From NCBI GenBank assembly GCA_964639255.1, contig CAZXDP010000008.1, forward strand, positions 1 through 64,000: DNA of 64,000 nucleotides. The letters run 5' to 3'. Positions 35,412 through 43,095 of this stretch are shown in pieces. The number at the start of each line of letters is the position of its first letter. Positions within the stretch are counted from its first letter, which is position 1. This DNA is from NZQO01 sp964639255. Its GTDB lineage: Bacteria > Bacteroidota > Bacteroidia > Flavobacteriales > Flavobacteriaceae. The notes under the pieces were generated by a model that was not told the DNA's origin, made no database searches, and saw nothing but the letters and a program-made list of their open reading frames with translations. The position numbers and the translations under genes are program-made.

Positions 35412-35588
35412 ATGGCAGCCAATGGAAAAAGCGGAGACAACCGCAGACACGGAGCAGTTAAGAAACGTTCTCAAGTAAAAAACCCTAAAACTGGGATTTG
35501 GACCAAGCGTGATTCAGAAACAGGTAAGTTTATGGATGGAAAAACATCAAGTAAAAAACCATTCAAAGGGGTAAGAAAGGAAAAGTAA
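35412..35588 (+). CDS. Small basic protein at the head of the CBASS-like operon
   Basis: ATG at 35412, 58 residues, TAA at 35588. It is lysine/arginine/glycine-rich (AANGKSGDNRRHGAVKKRSQ, later KPFKGVRKEK) with a tryptophan in NPKTGIWTKRD, and probably disordered or nucleic-acid-binding. Short proteins with a similar N-terminal GKSG and C-terminal PFKGVR end occur in many bacteria without assigned function. It is the first gene after the strong promoter and ends 12 bases before the LRAT-like gene, so it is co-expressed with the defence genes. Confidence 0.7.
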   Translation: MAANGKSGDNRRHGAVKKRSQVKNPKTGIWTKRDSETGKFMDGKTSSKKPFKGVRKEK

Positions 35589-35600
35589 TAATAGATTAAT

Positions 35601-36017
35601 ATGACAAAATACTTACAATTGATTAACCAGTTAGCCCCAATCGATGTAATAGTGGCTAAGAAGAGAAACGGTCTAGGAAGAATACTGGACCATTACGTAG
35701 TTTATTTAGGCAATGGTGTTTTTATAGGTAATCTTAAAGGCGCAGTTAAAATTATCCCACAGAATGAACTTATGCAACTACTGCAAGAATACGAACCTGT
35801 GAGAATACGAAAGTTTAGAGGGAGCCATTTTGACATTCAGAGTGCAATTAAGAGGGCGTATCAAAAGCTAGGTCAGCGTTATAGCTTCTTGGGCTTCAAT
35901 TGTGAGCATTTTGCAAATTGGGTACAATACGGCAAAGAGAGAAGTAGTCAAGTAAATACCGGCTTGATGGTGCTTGGAAGCGTAATCTTTTTAAGACTTA
36001 TATCGAACGATGAATAA
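35601..36017 (+). CDS. LRAT/NC-domain thiol protein with C-terminal membrane helix
   Basis: A 138-residue protein. The N-terminal part has the His motif DHYVVYLGNGVF (His at 31) and the downstream NCEHFANWV motif (Cys 101, His 103) of LRAT/NC (NlpC/P60-like) acyltransferases and phospholipases. The hydrophobic GLMVLGSVIFLRLI (about 121-134) would anchor it to a membrane, as in the mammalian H-RAS-like suppressor (HRASLS/PLAAT) relatives. In a CBASS-like operon this suggests a lipid-modifying partner or second effector. It overlaps the effector gene by eight bases, so translation is coupled. I know of no described CBASS role for this family. Confidence 0.75.
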   Translation: MTKYLQLINQLAPIDVIVAKKRNGLGRILDHYVVYLGNGVFIGNLKGAVKIIPQNELMQLLQEYEPVRIRKFRGSHFDIQSAIKRAYQKLGQRYSFLGFNCEHFANWVQYGKERSSQVNTGLMVLGSVIFLRLISNDE

Positions 36018-36837
36018 AGTACTTAGACGCTTTTTGTTTTACCTAATCGGATTTCTTGTAGCAATTAGCTATTTGGCATATCGTTACCTGTATTTAAAGG
36101 GTGCAAACGATTTTCACAAAGAAATTTTAGTAACAGCAGCCTTTGCGGTTGTAATCGGATGCTTTACAGGTATTATAGAAATCGTCAAAGCACAAGGGAA
36201 ATACTTTTGGATTGCCTTAAGGTGTTTTCTTTTAATTCCAAACAAAAAGGTATATGTATCTCTAAGTTACCTGCTCAGAATAAAAATACCAGGTGATGAA
36301 AAGTATTTTTTGGTCAAGGGTGCTAAGATTAATCAATATCAGCCAGTTGGAGGGGTTTATAAATTGGTTGGCAATAAGGATTTATACAAGGACTGGAAGG
36401 CAGCCCCTAAAGCAGATGGAAAGAACCCTAGAGACCTACGGTTTTTTGTTAGCGCAAAATTCATCCCAAAAATTATCAGCTGGTTCTATTCTCGAAAGGA
36501 CAGAGAAAATGGGGTGTGGCGAGAATTTTCGGAAGAATTGGTTGAAACTCAAATTTTAAGTGCTACTAATTTCAAATCTATAAGGGCGGAATATCTCGGG
36601 ACAGAGGAAAATGTTTTATGCAAACAAACACGTTTTAAAGATGAGCAGTACCATACTTTGATTTACGATATTTTCCAGATTGAGCTAAACACAAAGCAGT
36701 TAAAAGAATTTAAAAAACTATTAAAAAGCAGTTCATTTAATCAGAAATATGCTTTCGTTACTGAGGATGATATAAAAAAAGAATGCTTTGACGAGCATAA
36801 AACAAGAATAGGACAACACTCTAAATACATATTATAA
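36010..36837 (+). CDS. 2TM-NUDIX CBASS effector (SMODS-associated NUDIX)
   Basis: A 275-residue protein. Two membrane helices (about 6-28 and 39-60) precede a divergent NUDIX domain: VYVSLSYLLRIKIPGDEKYF, NQYQPVGGVYKLVG, and a degenerate box WREFSEELVE that keeps the REF-EE core but lacks the usual leading glycine helix. This is the SMODS-associated NUDIX arrangement, a membrane-disrupting CBASS effector class in which the NUDIX part is thought to sense a cyclic nucleotide rather than hydrolyse one. The CD-NTase gene starts right after its stop. Confidence 0.85.
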   Translation: MNKVLRRFLFYLIGFLVAISYLAYRYLYLKGANDFHKEILVTAAFAVVIGCFTGIIEIVKAQGKYFWIALRCFLLIPNKKVYVSLSYLLRIKIPGDEKYFLVKGAKINQYQPVGGVYKLVGNKDLYKDWKAAPKADGKNPRDLRFFVSAKFIPKIISWFYSRKDRENGVWREFSEELVETQILSATNFKSIRAEYLGTEENVLCKQTRFKDEQYHTLIYDIFQIELNTKQLKEFKKLLKSSSFNQKYAFVTEDDIKKECFDEHKTRIGQHSKYIL

Positions 36838-38469
36838 ATGAATTTTCAAGATTACTTATATAGAAATGGTTTTCAGCGTGAGGACTTATTGGCAAGACTT
36901 GCTGAGTCGCTGGAGCTCGACGAAACAAGGTCAAATAAGATGGAGACTGCTTACAATGCCATCTATGATGTTCTAAAGGCAGACCCAGTATTTTTCTCTA
37001 AGGTTGATTTTGTAGTCTATCCACAGGGTTCAAAAGCCATAGGAACAACCACAAAGCCAATAGGAAAGGATGAATTTGATTTGGATATTGTGGTCCAAAT
37101 TAAGGATTCATACAGGAACTATACTTCGTCGGAGATTTACAATCACCTCATACGTGTTTTCACTAGCAATGAGGTTTATAAGCCAAAACTTCTAAAAAAG
37201 AACAGGTGCGCAAGAATAAATTACGCTGGGGATTTTCATTTAGACATCTTACCTGGTTGCATAATCATCCCATTCGAAGATAAAATTATGGTACCCGACC
37301 GGGAACTAGCAACTTGGACTTCTTCCTTTCCCAAAGGGTATGCTAAATGGTTTACTGATAAAGCTGAAGATATTCGTGAACCGGTTTTGTTACGAAAAGC
37401 ATTTACTGATTATGTTACACTATCTGAAGCGAAGGCTGAACAGGAGGACTTACCAGACGAGAACATCTATGAAAAAGAGCCGCTAAAACGTGCTGTACAG
37501 CTTACTAAACGATACAGAGATATTTTCTTTGAGAAAAAACCAAAACACAAAACATCAAGTATAGTATTGACTACAATTTTTGGAGAATTATACCAAGGTG
37601 AAGCATCGATTTATGAAACGATTGATAACACGCTAAATAGGATTTTAGAACGCTATACAAGCTATGAAAAGCTTTTTGAAAGTAGTGGAGTCTACAAAAG
37701 GATTAAGGTTTTAAATCCGGTAAATGAAGATGAAGACTTTACTGAAAAGTGGGATAAGGACAAAGAATACTATACTCAATTCATCAGTTTTATAAGAAGC
37801 TATAAAGAAAAATGGGAGCAGTTAAAAAATGGGAATTTCAGCGTTGCAGAAGACTTGTTTGGCAGTGCTAGAACTAAAACCATTTTAAAGTCTCAATTAG
37901 AAAACTTATCTGGAAATGGTAAAAATGAATTGGAAAAAGCAGATCTTGCTATACTATCTGGTAAAAGTTATGTTGATGACCGAGGAAGAATTTCTAGAGA
38001 TTCAGGCTACCCGAGCAAACCTAATAGAAACTACGGTGGTGTAGAATTAAATTTGAATTTAGGTAAAAAGGATATACAGAAGAACTATGTTGCGGCACAT
38101 ATCCAAAAAGACCATTTAGATAAACATTTTCCTTGGCTTAAGACTGTCATCACCGATGGGAAATTGTTAGGAAAAGGAAAAATCAAACCCAATGGATGCA
38201 AAAAAGAATATGAGATTCTTGTCGATTATGATATCAATAGGCAAGGGCGAAAAGAAAGGGTTTATGTGCTAAATGATAGTCAAATCAAGTTTGGTAAAAC
38301 ACCACATCTATATCCTGGAAATAGTTTGTGCCTTTACTACCCCAAAGATTTATCACCACATTTGGACTTGAATTTTGTGGATGTTATGCCTTGGATATCA
38401 GAATGGCTTGTAATGTATGAACTATGGAAGAAGTATGGTCTGTGGTTAGCAGATGAAGTCAAGCACTAG
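36838..38469 (+). CDS. CD-NTase (CBASS cyclic-nucleotide synthase) with an E2-like C-terminal motif
   Basis: A 543-residue enzyme. The nucleotidyltransferase signature is complete: GSKAIGTT (G64-S65), the DLD pair (D81, D83) and a third acid in HLDILPG (D136). This matches SMODS-type synthases that turn ATP/GTP into cyclic oligonucleotides on phage sensing. The C-terminal ~130 residues (about 410-543) are an extra domain with PHLYPGNSLCLYYP (489-502, Cys 498), which recalls the HPNxYxxGxxCL signature around the catalytic cysteine of E2 enzymes. Typical CD-NTases have 300-400 residues, so the domain is an addition. The gene is the last of the operon and converges on the replication genes. Confidence 0.85.
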   Translation: MNFQDYLYRNGFQREDLLARLAESLELDETRSNKMETAYNAIYDVLKADPVFFSKVDFVVYPQGSKAIGTTTKPIGKDEFDLDIVVQIKDSYRNYTSSEIYNHLIRVFTSNEVYKPKLLKKNRCARINYAGDFHLDILPGCIIIPFEDKIMVPDRELATWTSSFPKGYAKWFTDKAEDIREPVLLRKAFTDYVTLSEAKAEQEDLPDENIYEKEPLKRAVQLTKRYRDIFFEKKPKHKTSSIVLTTIFGELYQGEASIYETIDNTLNRILERYTSYEKLFESSGVYKRIKVLNPVNEDEDFTEKWDKDKEYYTQFISFIRSYKEKWEQLKNGNFSVAEDLFGSARTKTILKSQLENLSGNGKNELEKADLAILSGKSYVDDRGRISRDSGYPSKPNRNYGGVELNLNLGKKDIQKNYVAAHIQKDHLDKHFPWLKTVITDGKLLGKGKIKPNGCKKEYEILVDYDINRQGRKERVYVLNDSQIKFGKTPHLYPGNSLCLYYPKDLSPHLDLNFVDVMPWISEWLVMYELWKKYGLWLADEVKH

Positions 38470-38478
38470 ATTTTCCTC

Positions 38479-39141
38479 TCATTTCCTCTTATCCCCAGCC
38501 CCTTTATCAAAAGCAATCAAATTAAACAGTTCACGCATCCGGCTACGGACGCGATTACCATAGCGTTCTTCCAGTTCTTCGGCATTAAGGTTGGTAGTAG
38601 CGTGGGTCTTTATTTTTCGTTTGGTATCGAGATAGAGTTCGTAGCGGGATAAAAGCACTTCACCCATCACATTTAAGTCCTTACCATAAAAGCGTCCGGC
38701 AGGTTCTACGCCCAAATCGTCAAAACAGTAAAATTTAGCATTGCCATATTCCTCGACAGTTTTAAAACCCAAATGATTAAAGCTGAAAGTAACATTTCGG
38801 CACGGAATCATTTCATAAGGGCGTTGTAAAGGCACAATATGGCGCAACAATTTCATCAAACTGGTCTTACCACAGCCTACAGGCCCGGAAAGTAGAATAC
38901 CTTTTTCAATGTCGATGTCATATTTCTCACAGTTGTCCTTGTCTTTGATAAAATATGAACAAAGCTTCAACAGAATACCCTTATCCTCATCATAAATCCT
39001 GAACTTTTTACCAAACAGCAGCTTGCCTTTAGCATTCAAATAAATCAAGATTTTTGGGAAGTCGTACAGTACGCTTTTCCCATCAAACTTTCCCAGCGAA
39101 TATTCCACGCCGCCTTCGGTGATTTTAGAGGGGTTGTCCAT
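38479..39141 (-). CDS. DnaC-like P-loop ATPase
   Basis: About 220 residues from ATG 39141. A longer frame upstream exists, but it lies inside the previous gene, so this inner start with a 17-base overlap is preferred. Walker A LLSGPVGCGKTS, Walker B-like FYCFDDLG with the sensor-type HATTNLNAEELEERYG and a C-terminal RVRSRMRELF arginine finger-like motif fit helicase loaders of the DnaC/IstB type. Together with the initiator-like protein encoded just upstream it suggests that the ICE can replicate as a circle. Confidence 0.8.
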   Translation of the reverse strand: MDNPSKITEGGVEYSLGKFDGKSVLYDFPKILIYLNAKGKLLFGKKFRIYDEDKGILLKLCSYFIKDKDNCEKYDIDIEKGILLSGPVGCGKTSLMKLLRHIVPLQRPYEMIPCRNVTFSFNHLGFKTVEEYGNAKFYCFDDLGVEPAGRFYGKDLNVMGEVLLSRYELYLDTKRKIKTHATTNLNAEELEERYGNRVRSRMRELFNLIAFDKGAGDKRK

Positions 39142-39877
39142 AGTCTTTCGTTTTCGTGGTTCGCAAGTTGTCCTTGATTTGGGATGCTTCTTTTTTGTTT
39201 GGTTTGTTTTCAGCTTCAAAAAGTTCGGTTCTGTCCATCCAGTTGATAGCCACAGCTCGCCAATCCCGAATCGGTTCGCCATCGCCTGTTTGCCAATCTC
39301 GGTCAGCATAGTGCTGATAAAACTTTTCAGCTTCAGCTTTATCAAAATTCTTTTCTTTAAAAAAATCAACGACAGCCAGACAGTCCTTTGGCTGTTTTAT
39401 ATAGTTTTCCTGTTTGATATTGTTTGTATTAGATACCAATGCTTGTCCATTTGTGGGACGGTGTCGGTACACCGCCTGTTCATTTTTGGGATGGTGGTGT
39501 CCCTCAAGCGGTACACCTCTGGGATAGTACTGTTCCGCAAGCTGTTCCAATATGGGATTGTACTGTCCCGAAACAGGTTCATCACTTGTACCGATAATGG
39601 ACATCTTGATTTTACTGCCCTTGTATGGATTGTTGGACGGGAAATAGGATAGATAATCCCACGAGTGAAGTTCTGTAATGCATCTGTGATAGGTAGATTT
39701 TGACCCAATCTTGGCCACGCGCATCAGTTCCCTGCGGTTTACGTAGAATTCATCCATAAAACGGCAACTGTTCCATTCCTGGAACAGCGCCATATACAGA
39801 CTGATATGGGTAGGATTTAGGCGGTCATCAAAATAGAACGTTTCAAAAGCCGCATTGAGTAGCTTTATATAGTTCAT
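39125..39877 (-). CDS. Replication-initiator-like protein (phage/plasmid DnaD-type outline)
   Basis: About 250 residues. The ATG at 39877 is chosen because an ORF start at 39916 would overlap the previous gene, and the chosen ATG lies four bases after that gene's stop. The N-terminal ~85 residues are a winged helix (PTHISLYMALFQEWN, FYVNRRELMRVAKIGSKSTY); the middle (about 99-143) is low-complexity and is encoded by four 33-base repeats; the C-terminus (ADRDWQTGDGEPIRDWRAVA then INWM) is the small domain seen in phage replication proteins. It pairs with the downstream DnaC-like loader. No enzymatic activity is predicted. Confidence 0.65.
   Translation of the reverse strand: MNYIKLLNAAFETFYFDDRLNPTHISLYMALFQEWNSCRFMDEFYVNRRELMRVAKIGSKSTYHRCITELHSWDYLSYFPSNNPYKGSKIKMSIIGTSDEPVSGQYNPILEQLAEQYYPRGVPLEGHHHPKNEQAVYRHRPTNGQALVSNTNNIKQENYIKQPKDCLAVVDFFKEKNFDKAEAEKFYQHYADRDWQTGDGEPIRDWRAVAINWMDRTELFEAENKPNKKEASQIKDNLRTTKTKDYGQPL
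39451..39582. repeat. Four tandem 33-base repeats, possible iterons inside the initiator gene
   Basis: Units begin at 39451, 39484, 39517 and 39550, with no spacer. Conserved columns on the + strand are T-GGGA, then a G-T core, a CC pair and a G-T near the end; the two best units share GGGAT-GTACTGT-CCG. The core GGGATTGTACTGTCCC is an imperfect palindrome. The 33-base period (three helical turns) sits in the non-domain middle of the initiator gene, as origins do in lambda-type initiator genes. Confidence 0.6.
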
Positions 39878-39881
39878 ATTT

Positions 39882-40166
39882 TCAAGAATTAAAACCGTGA
39901 TGCACACGGTTGGCATCCATTACCTTTTGAATTTCCTCGGCATCATAATAGATGATTCCGCCTACCTTAGTGAATGGTAAGGTGCCATTGATACGAAGAT
40001 TTTGAAGTGTGCCAGGACTTACCTGAAGCAAATCCATTACTTCGGAAGATTTAAGGTATTTCTTGATTTTTCCAGTAGCCTGTTTGGCCAAAAGAGTTTT
40101 GATGTCATCGAGCAATTCCATCTTGAATTCCCGAAGGTCGTCGGTGGTGATAATACTTGTCGGCAT
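39882..40166 (-). CDS. Excisionase-like helix-turn-helix protein
   Basis: A 94-residue protein. The C-terminal half is a MerR-type winged helix used by excisionases and transposon DNA-bending proteins: KYLKSSEVMDLLQVSPGTLQ then LPFTKVGGIIYYDAEEIQKV. Proteins of this shape are the first gene of the CTnDOT excision operon (Xis2c/Xis2d), which RteC activates. Here it is likewise downstream of rteC, with CCGTA palindromes in the gap. It would bend DNA for excision or activate the downstream genes. Confidence 0.78.
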   Translation of the reverse strand: MPTSIITTDDLREFKMELLDDIKTLLAKQATGKIKKYLKSSEVMDLLQVSPGTLQNLRINGTLPFTKVGGIIYYDAEEIQKVMDANRVHHGFNS

Positions 40167-40290
40167 AATAGAACGGTTTAAAAGAAAGGGACTATCGCAT
40201 TGCTTTCAACTAATTTGATAGCCCCTAACCTGATTTGACTTTCGTTCTGCAAATTTGATATGGATTATCGGATTTTCTTCCCCAGTACGA

Positions 40291-40453
40291 CCGTACTACG
40301 GTGAAAATTTAACATCTTGAAATTTGGTTTGATTTGGTGCTGTTTAATGGCCCTAATGCCGAAACTTGCACCCAAAAGGAAATAAATTTTATGCAAAATA
40401 GGCTGAAAACCAAATCACCGTAGGTCAACCGTAGTACGGTAATTTTTTAACAT
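40291..40453. promoter_or_regulatory. Two CCGTA-palindrome sites upstream of the excisionase operon
   Basis: CCGTACTACGGTGAAAATTT with following AACAT (40291-40315) and CCGTAGTACGGTAATTTTTT with following AACAT (40429-40453) are near-identical 25-base direct repeats, each starting with the palindrome CCGTA-N-TACGG. They lie in the 321-base gap between rteC and the excisionase-like gene, so they are probable RteC or Xis binding sites. A half-site CCGTA also occurs at 40418-40422. No other gene-like feature is seen in the gap. Confidence 0.65.
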
Positions 40454-40487
40454 TTAGATTTGATGGATAAACGGCTGGTAGATTCTA

Positions 40488-41324
40488 CTATTTCTCGCTT
40501 TTATCCATTTCAGAAAGAAGGGAAGTGGACAGCTCATCAAGGAAAAGCGTTCGGCTTTTTTTTCTGTATTTGATGTCTTGATAGGTTTTGTAGATGTCTT
40601 TCGGCTCAACATCGAAAATCTGACTTAAATAATCTGAAATTTTAACAATGCTCAGATTGTTTTTAGCGCCAAGCCCTTTTGCGTGAAGCGCATAAATGAG
40701 TTCCACATAGTCTGTATTACTGAACGGCCAATGCATTTTTTCGGTGTTAGATAAGGAAATCTCATTTCCATTCAACCCATTCTTCAATCTTTTTTGCTTA
40801 TCCGCTAAGTATTCGGTTAGGGACTTGTAGGCATTGTACTTGCCGAGCAACATATCTCGTGCTGTGCAAAATTCCGGGTCTTGAAAATAGAATTTGGAAA
40901 GTGTGATATGATATCCATTGAGATAATCACGAGTGTAATATTCTTTGTCAAAATGCGTCTGCCCTGATTCAATGTATCTTCCGAAGTCCAGATTATAGAG
41001 AAAGAATCGATTGAGTTTGTTGCTTTTCTTTTTGATGGATTTAAGCTGACTTTTTAAGTCGATTTTCGGAAACTGGATTTCAAACGAATGGATTTCGGAA
41101 TAGTAGATTAACTCAACGAGAGGGACTTGTTTGGTTACTTTAAAAAAATGGATTTCGTCTTGAATGGATTTGAAGCCTTGCGACAGAACCTCTTTTTTCA
41201 GCGTGCTCAATGAATCACGGCAGAGCCCAATGGAACGGTGTGCCCTTTCAAGGATGCTCTTATTTTGAAGTTTTATATCATCAAGTTCTTTTTTTAGTCG
41301 CTGAGTTAATAATTGAAAGTCCAT
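40488..41324 (-). CDS. rteC: Regulatory protein RteC
   Basis: A 278-residue mostly helical protein that matches the RteC family (for example LCRDSLSTLKKEVLSQGFKS, FFYLNLDFG-like FFLYNLDFGRYIESGQTHFD, and a C-terminal WPFSNTDYVELIYALHAKGL helix pair). In CTnDOT, RteC binds inverted repeats ahead of the excision operon and turns it on. The RteA/RteB two-component pair and tetQ that control it there are not in this window. Sites with CCGTA palindromes flank it on both sides, which suggests activation of the downstream operon and autoregulation. Confidence 0.88.
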   Translation of the reverse strand: MDFQLLTQRLKKELDDIKLQNKSILERAHRSIGLCRDSLSTLKKEVLSQGFKSIQDEIHFFKVTKQVPLVELIYYSEIHSFEIQFPKIDLKSQLKSIKKKSNKLNRFFLYNLDFGRYIESGQTHFDKEYYTRDYLNGYHITLSKFYFQDPEFCTARDMLLGKYNAYKSLTEYLADKQKRLKNGLNGNEISLSNTEKMHWPFSNTDYVELIYALHAKGLGAKNNLSIVKISDYLSQIFDVEPKDIYKTYQDIKYRKKSRTLFLDELSTSLLSEMDKSEK

Positions 41325-41511
41325 AAGCAGGTGTATTTTGATATGAAACCATAGAAATGGGATTTAGTTGATGCGGTTGGTTAGATGATATCATAGTCCT
41401 GCAAAACGATATAAATGAACGCCACAGGTCATTAAATTTGTGGCTCATTGGTGTATTTTATGGAACTCTTACTAAAATAATTTTACTTCGTAAACGTACA
41501 AGGAAAACTTG

Positions 41512-41549
41512 CCGTATTTAATTACGGAACGAGCCGTATTTTTCTACGG
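41512..41549. promoter_or_regulatory. Two CCGTA-N6-TACGG dyads upstream of rteC
   Basis: CCGTA-TTTAAT-TACGG (41512-41527) and CCGTA-TTTTTC-TACGG (41534-41549), 22 bases from start to start. They share half-sites with the palindromes at 40291 and 40429 but have a six-base spacer. Their place in the gap 41325-41599, between rteC and the LuxR-type gene, suggests a shared regulator acting on rteC itself. Confidence 0.6.
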
Positions 41550-41599
41550 AAATCTTGTGAGACGTTGAATTTACTTAGGTTGTTTCAGAGGTAATTTGC

Positions 41600-42514
41600 T
41601 CATCTTTTTTTGCGAAATCGCTTTAAGAATTCACGGCGGTTCTTCACACCCGTTTTCTTGAAGATGTTTGAGGCGTGTTTTGATACGGTGCTTTCGGCAA
41701 TGAAAAGTTCCTCGGCAATTTTCTTATAACTAAGATTGCTAAGAATGGATAGCGCAACTTCAATTTCTCGTCGGGTTAAATCCTCATAGATTATCTTGCG
41801 CTCTACAGATTCTTCGCGCTGTTTTTTCTTCAGGGCAAATACTTCATACATTCGGGTATTGTTTTCAATGAAGTATAAATATCTATCTACCTCAATGGCT
41901 GTGATGGCAAAGAAGGCCAAGTTCATTACGGTAAAAGTTATCCATTGATAATCGCCTATCACGGTGCAAATGGGCAAAAGAGCTATACTCGCTACGCTCA
42001 CCATCGACAATTTGTTTCGCCTTAAAATAAACGCATTCGGGTTGCTGGGATTTGAAATACGTCTATAGAAAATGATTAGAAATATAAACGCTATTAAGGA
42101 TATGGGAATAGTAAAAAGAAAGCGAGCCGCATCTAAAGAGTCTGTCAAAAAATAGGGCATCAAAAAAAGAACAATATAGCTGCCACTCGCTAAAAATGCG
42201 AGATTTTTAATGGATGAGTTGAATTTCAATACGACGATGTCATATTCTTTATAGAGGTAGTAAACGATATATACGCATAACGCAATGGCCACGCCATACG
42301 TAATGATATATTGAAGGATAAAAGGTCCCGGAAAGATCTCTATGGGTAAAAATCCGCCCGTGGCATTGTACGTTATGAAAAGGATGCCGAGATATAAAAA
42401 CCGTCGAAGGCTACTTCGTGTATTTCTTCTTGAAAAGTAAAAAGTGAGCAATACAATGACCGTATCTATTAAAAGATAAAAGAAAGTTGTCCAATGTATT
42501 GACGTACCAAACAT
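41600..42514 (-). CDS. Membrane-bound LuxR-family regulator
   Basis: A 304-residue protein. Seven hydrophobic helices occupy about residues 8-215, then a linker and a C-terminal LuxR helix-turn-helix (RREIEVALSILSNLSYKKIA then LFIAESTVSKHASNIFKKTG). The combination of a 7TM sensor and LuxR output is frequent in Flavobacteriia. The signal is not known. It ends the minus-strand run of metal and regulatory genes and lies five bases after the asparaginase-like gene, so the two form an operon. Confidence 0.8.
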   Translation of the reverse strand: MFGTSIHWTTFFYLLIDTVIVLLTFYFSRRNTRSSLRRFLYLGILFITYNATGGFLPIEIFPGPFILQYIITYGVAIALCVYIVYYLYKEYDIVVLKFNSSIKNLAFLASGSYIVLFLMPYFLTDSLDAARFLFTIPISLIAFIFLIIFYRRISNPSNPNAFILRRNKLSMVSVASIALLPICTVIGDYQWITFTVMNLAFFAITAIEVDRYLYFIENNTRMYEVFALKKKQREESVERKIIYEDLTRREIEVALSILSNLSYKKIAEELFIAESTVSKHASNIFKKTGVKNRREFLKRFRKKR

Positions 42515-42519
42515 TTACT

Positions 42520-43008
42520 TCACTGGTCATTGCGCTCAAATTTGTTGGTTTCTAAGTTCTTTGAAACATTGTTCCAATTGAAAATCTTTCCGTTCATAGC
42601 AATATAAACATCCGGTTTTAGAAGCTGTAATGAGCTTAGTGCATAGCCTAAATTAAACGGTGCATCTGTCTCTGCAGATGAACCTAAAATGAAAGACCCA
42701 ACCAGTACGATGGTTTTATTCAGGTTGAGTTTTCCGATATATTTTGCGGTATCTTCCATTGTGAAAGTACCGTGAGTTATCAAAATCTTTGTCGCAGCAG
42801 ATTCCTTAATCTTGCAAACCAACTGCGCTCTGTCCTCATCTGTGATGGCCCTGCTATCCTTTTTGAACACACTTTCAATGGTGTAATCAAAGTCTATATG
42901 GGCTTTCTCAAGAAAACCTTGAATCGTGATATTTGATTGGGTTACACCTTTTCCGTCCACATAATCCAGTCCTTCGATGGTGCCGCCCGTTGTAAGAATA
43001 TGTATCAT
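42520..43008 (-). CDS. Single-domain asparaginase-like protein
   Basis: A 162-residue protein that covers only the N-terminal domain of type I asparaginases: TTGGTIEG (nucleophile Thr) near residue 6, a HGTFTMEDTA segment (second catalytic Thr region), and VLVGSFILGSSAETDAPFNL. The C-terminal domain and the dimer-completing residues are missing, so full L-asparaginase activity is doubtful; such short versions may hydrolyse or bind another amide. It is coupled to the membrane LuxR regulator downstream. Why it sits on a metal-resistance ICE is not clear. Confidence 0.7.
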   Translation of the reverse strand: MIHILTTGGTIEGLDYVDGKGVTQSNITIQGFLEKAHIDFDYTIESVFKKDSRAITDEDRAQLVCKIKESAATKILITHGTFTMEDTAKYIGKLNLNKTIVLVGSFILGSSAETDAPFNLGYALSSLQLLKPDVYIAMNGKIFNWNNVSKNLETNKFERNDQ

Positions 43009-43095
43009 AAAATAGGACTTGTTGAGACCTATAAAGATAGCAGATTTTTAACGGTAAATATTAAATAACATCGCATTAAAGACTTGGAAAGAATA

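Noticed and set aside
39451..39582. Possible CRISPR array
   Set aside because: The units are contiguous, diverged and lie in a coding gene; there are no distinct spacers and no cas genes in the window.
39397..39708. 103-codon minus-strand frame with a repeated TIP motif
   Set aside because: It is a shadow of the initiator-like gene. The repeated residues reflect the 33-base DNA repeats, which are reported as such.
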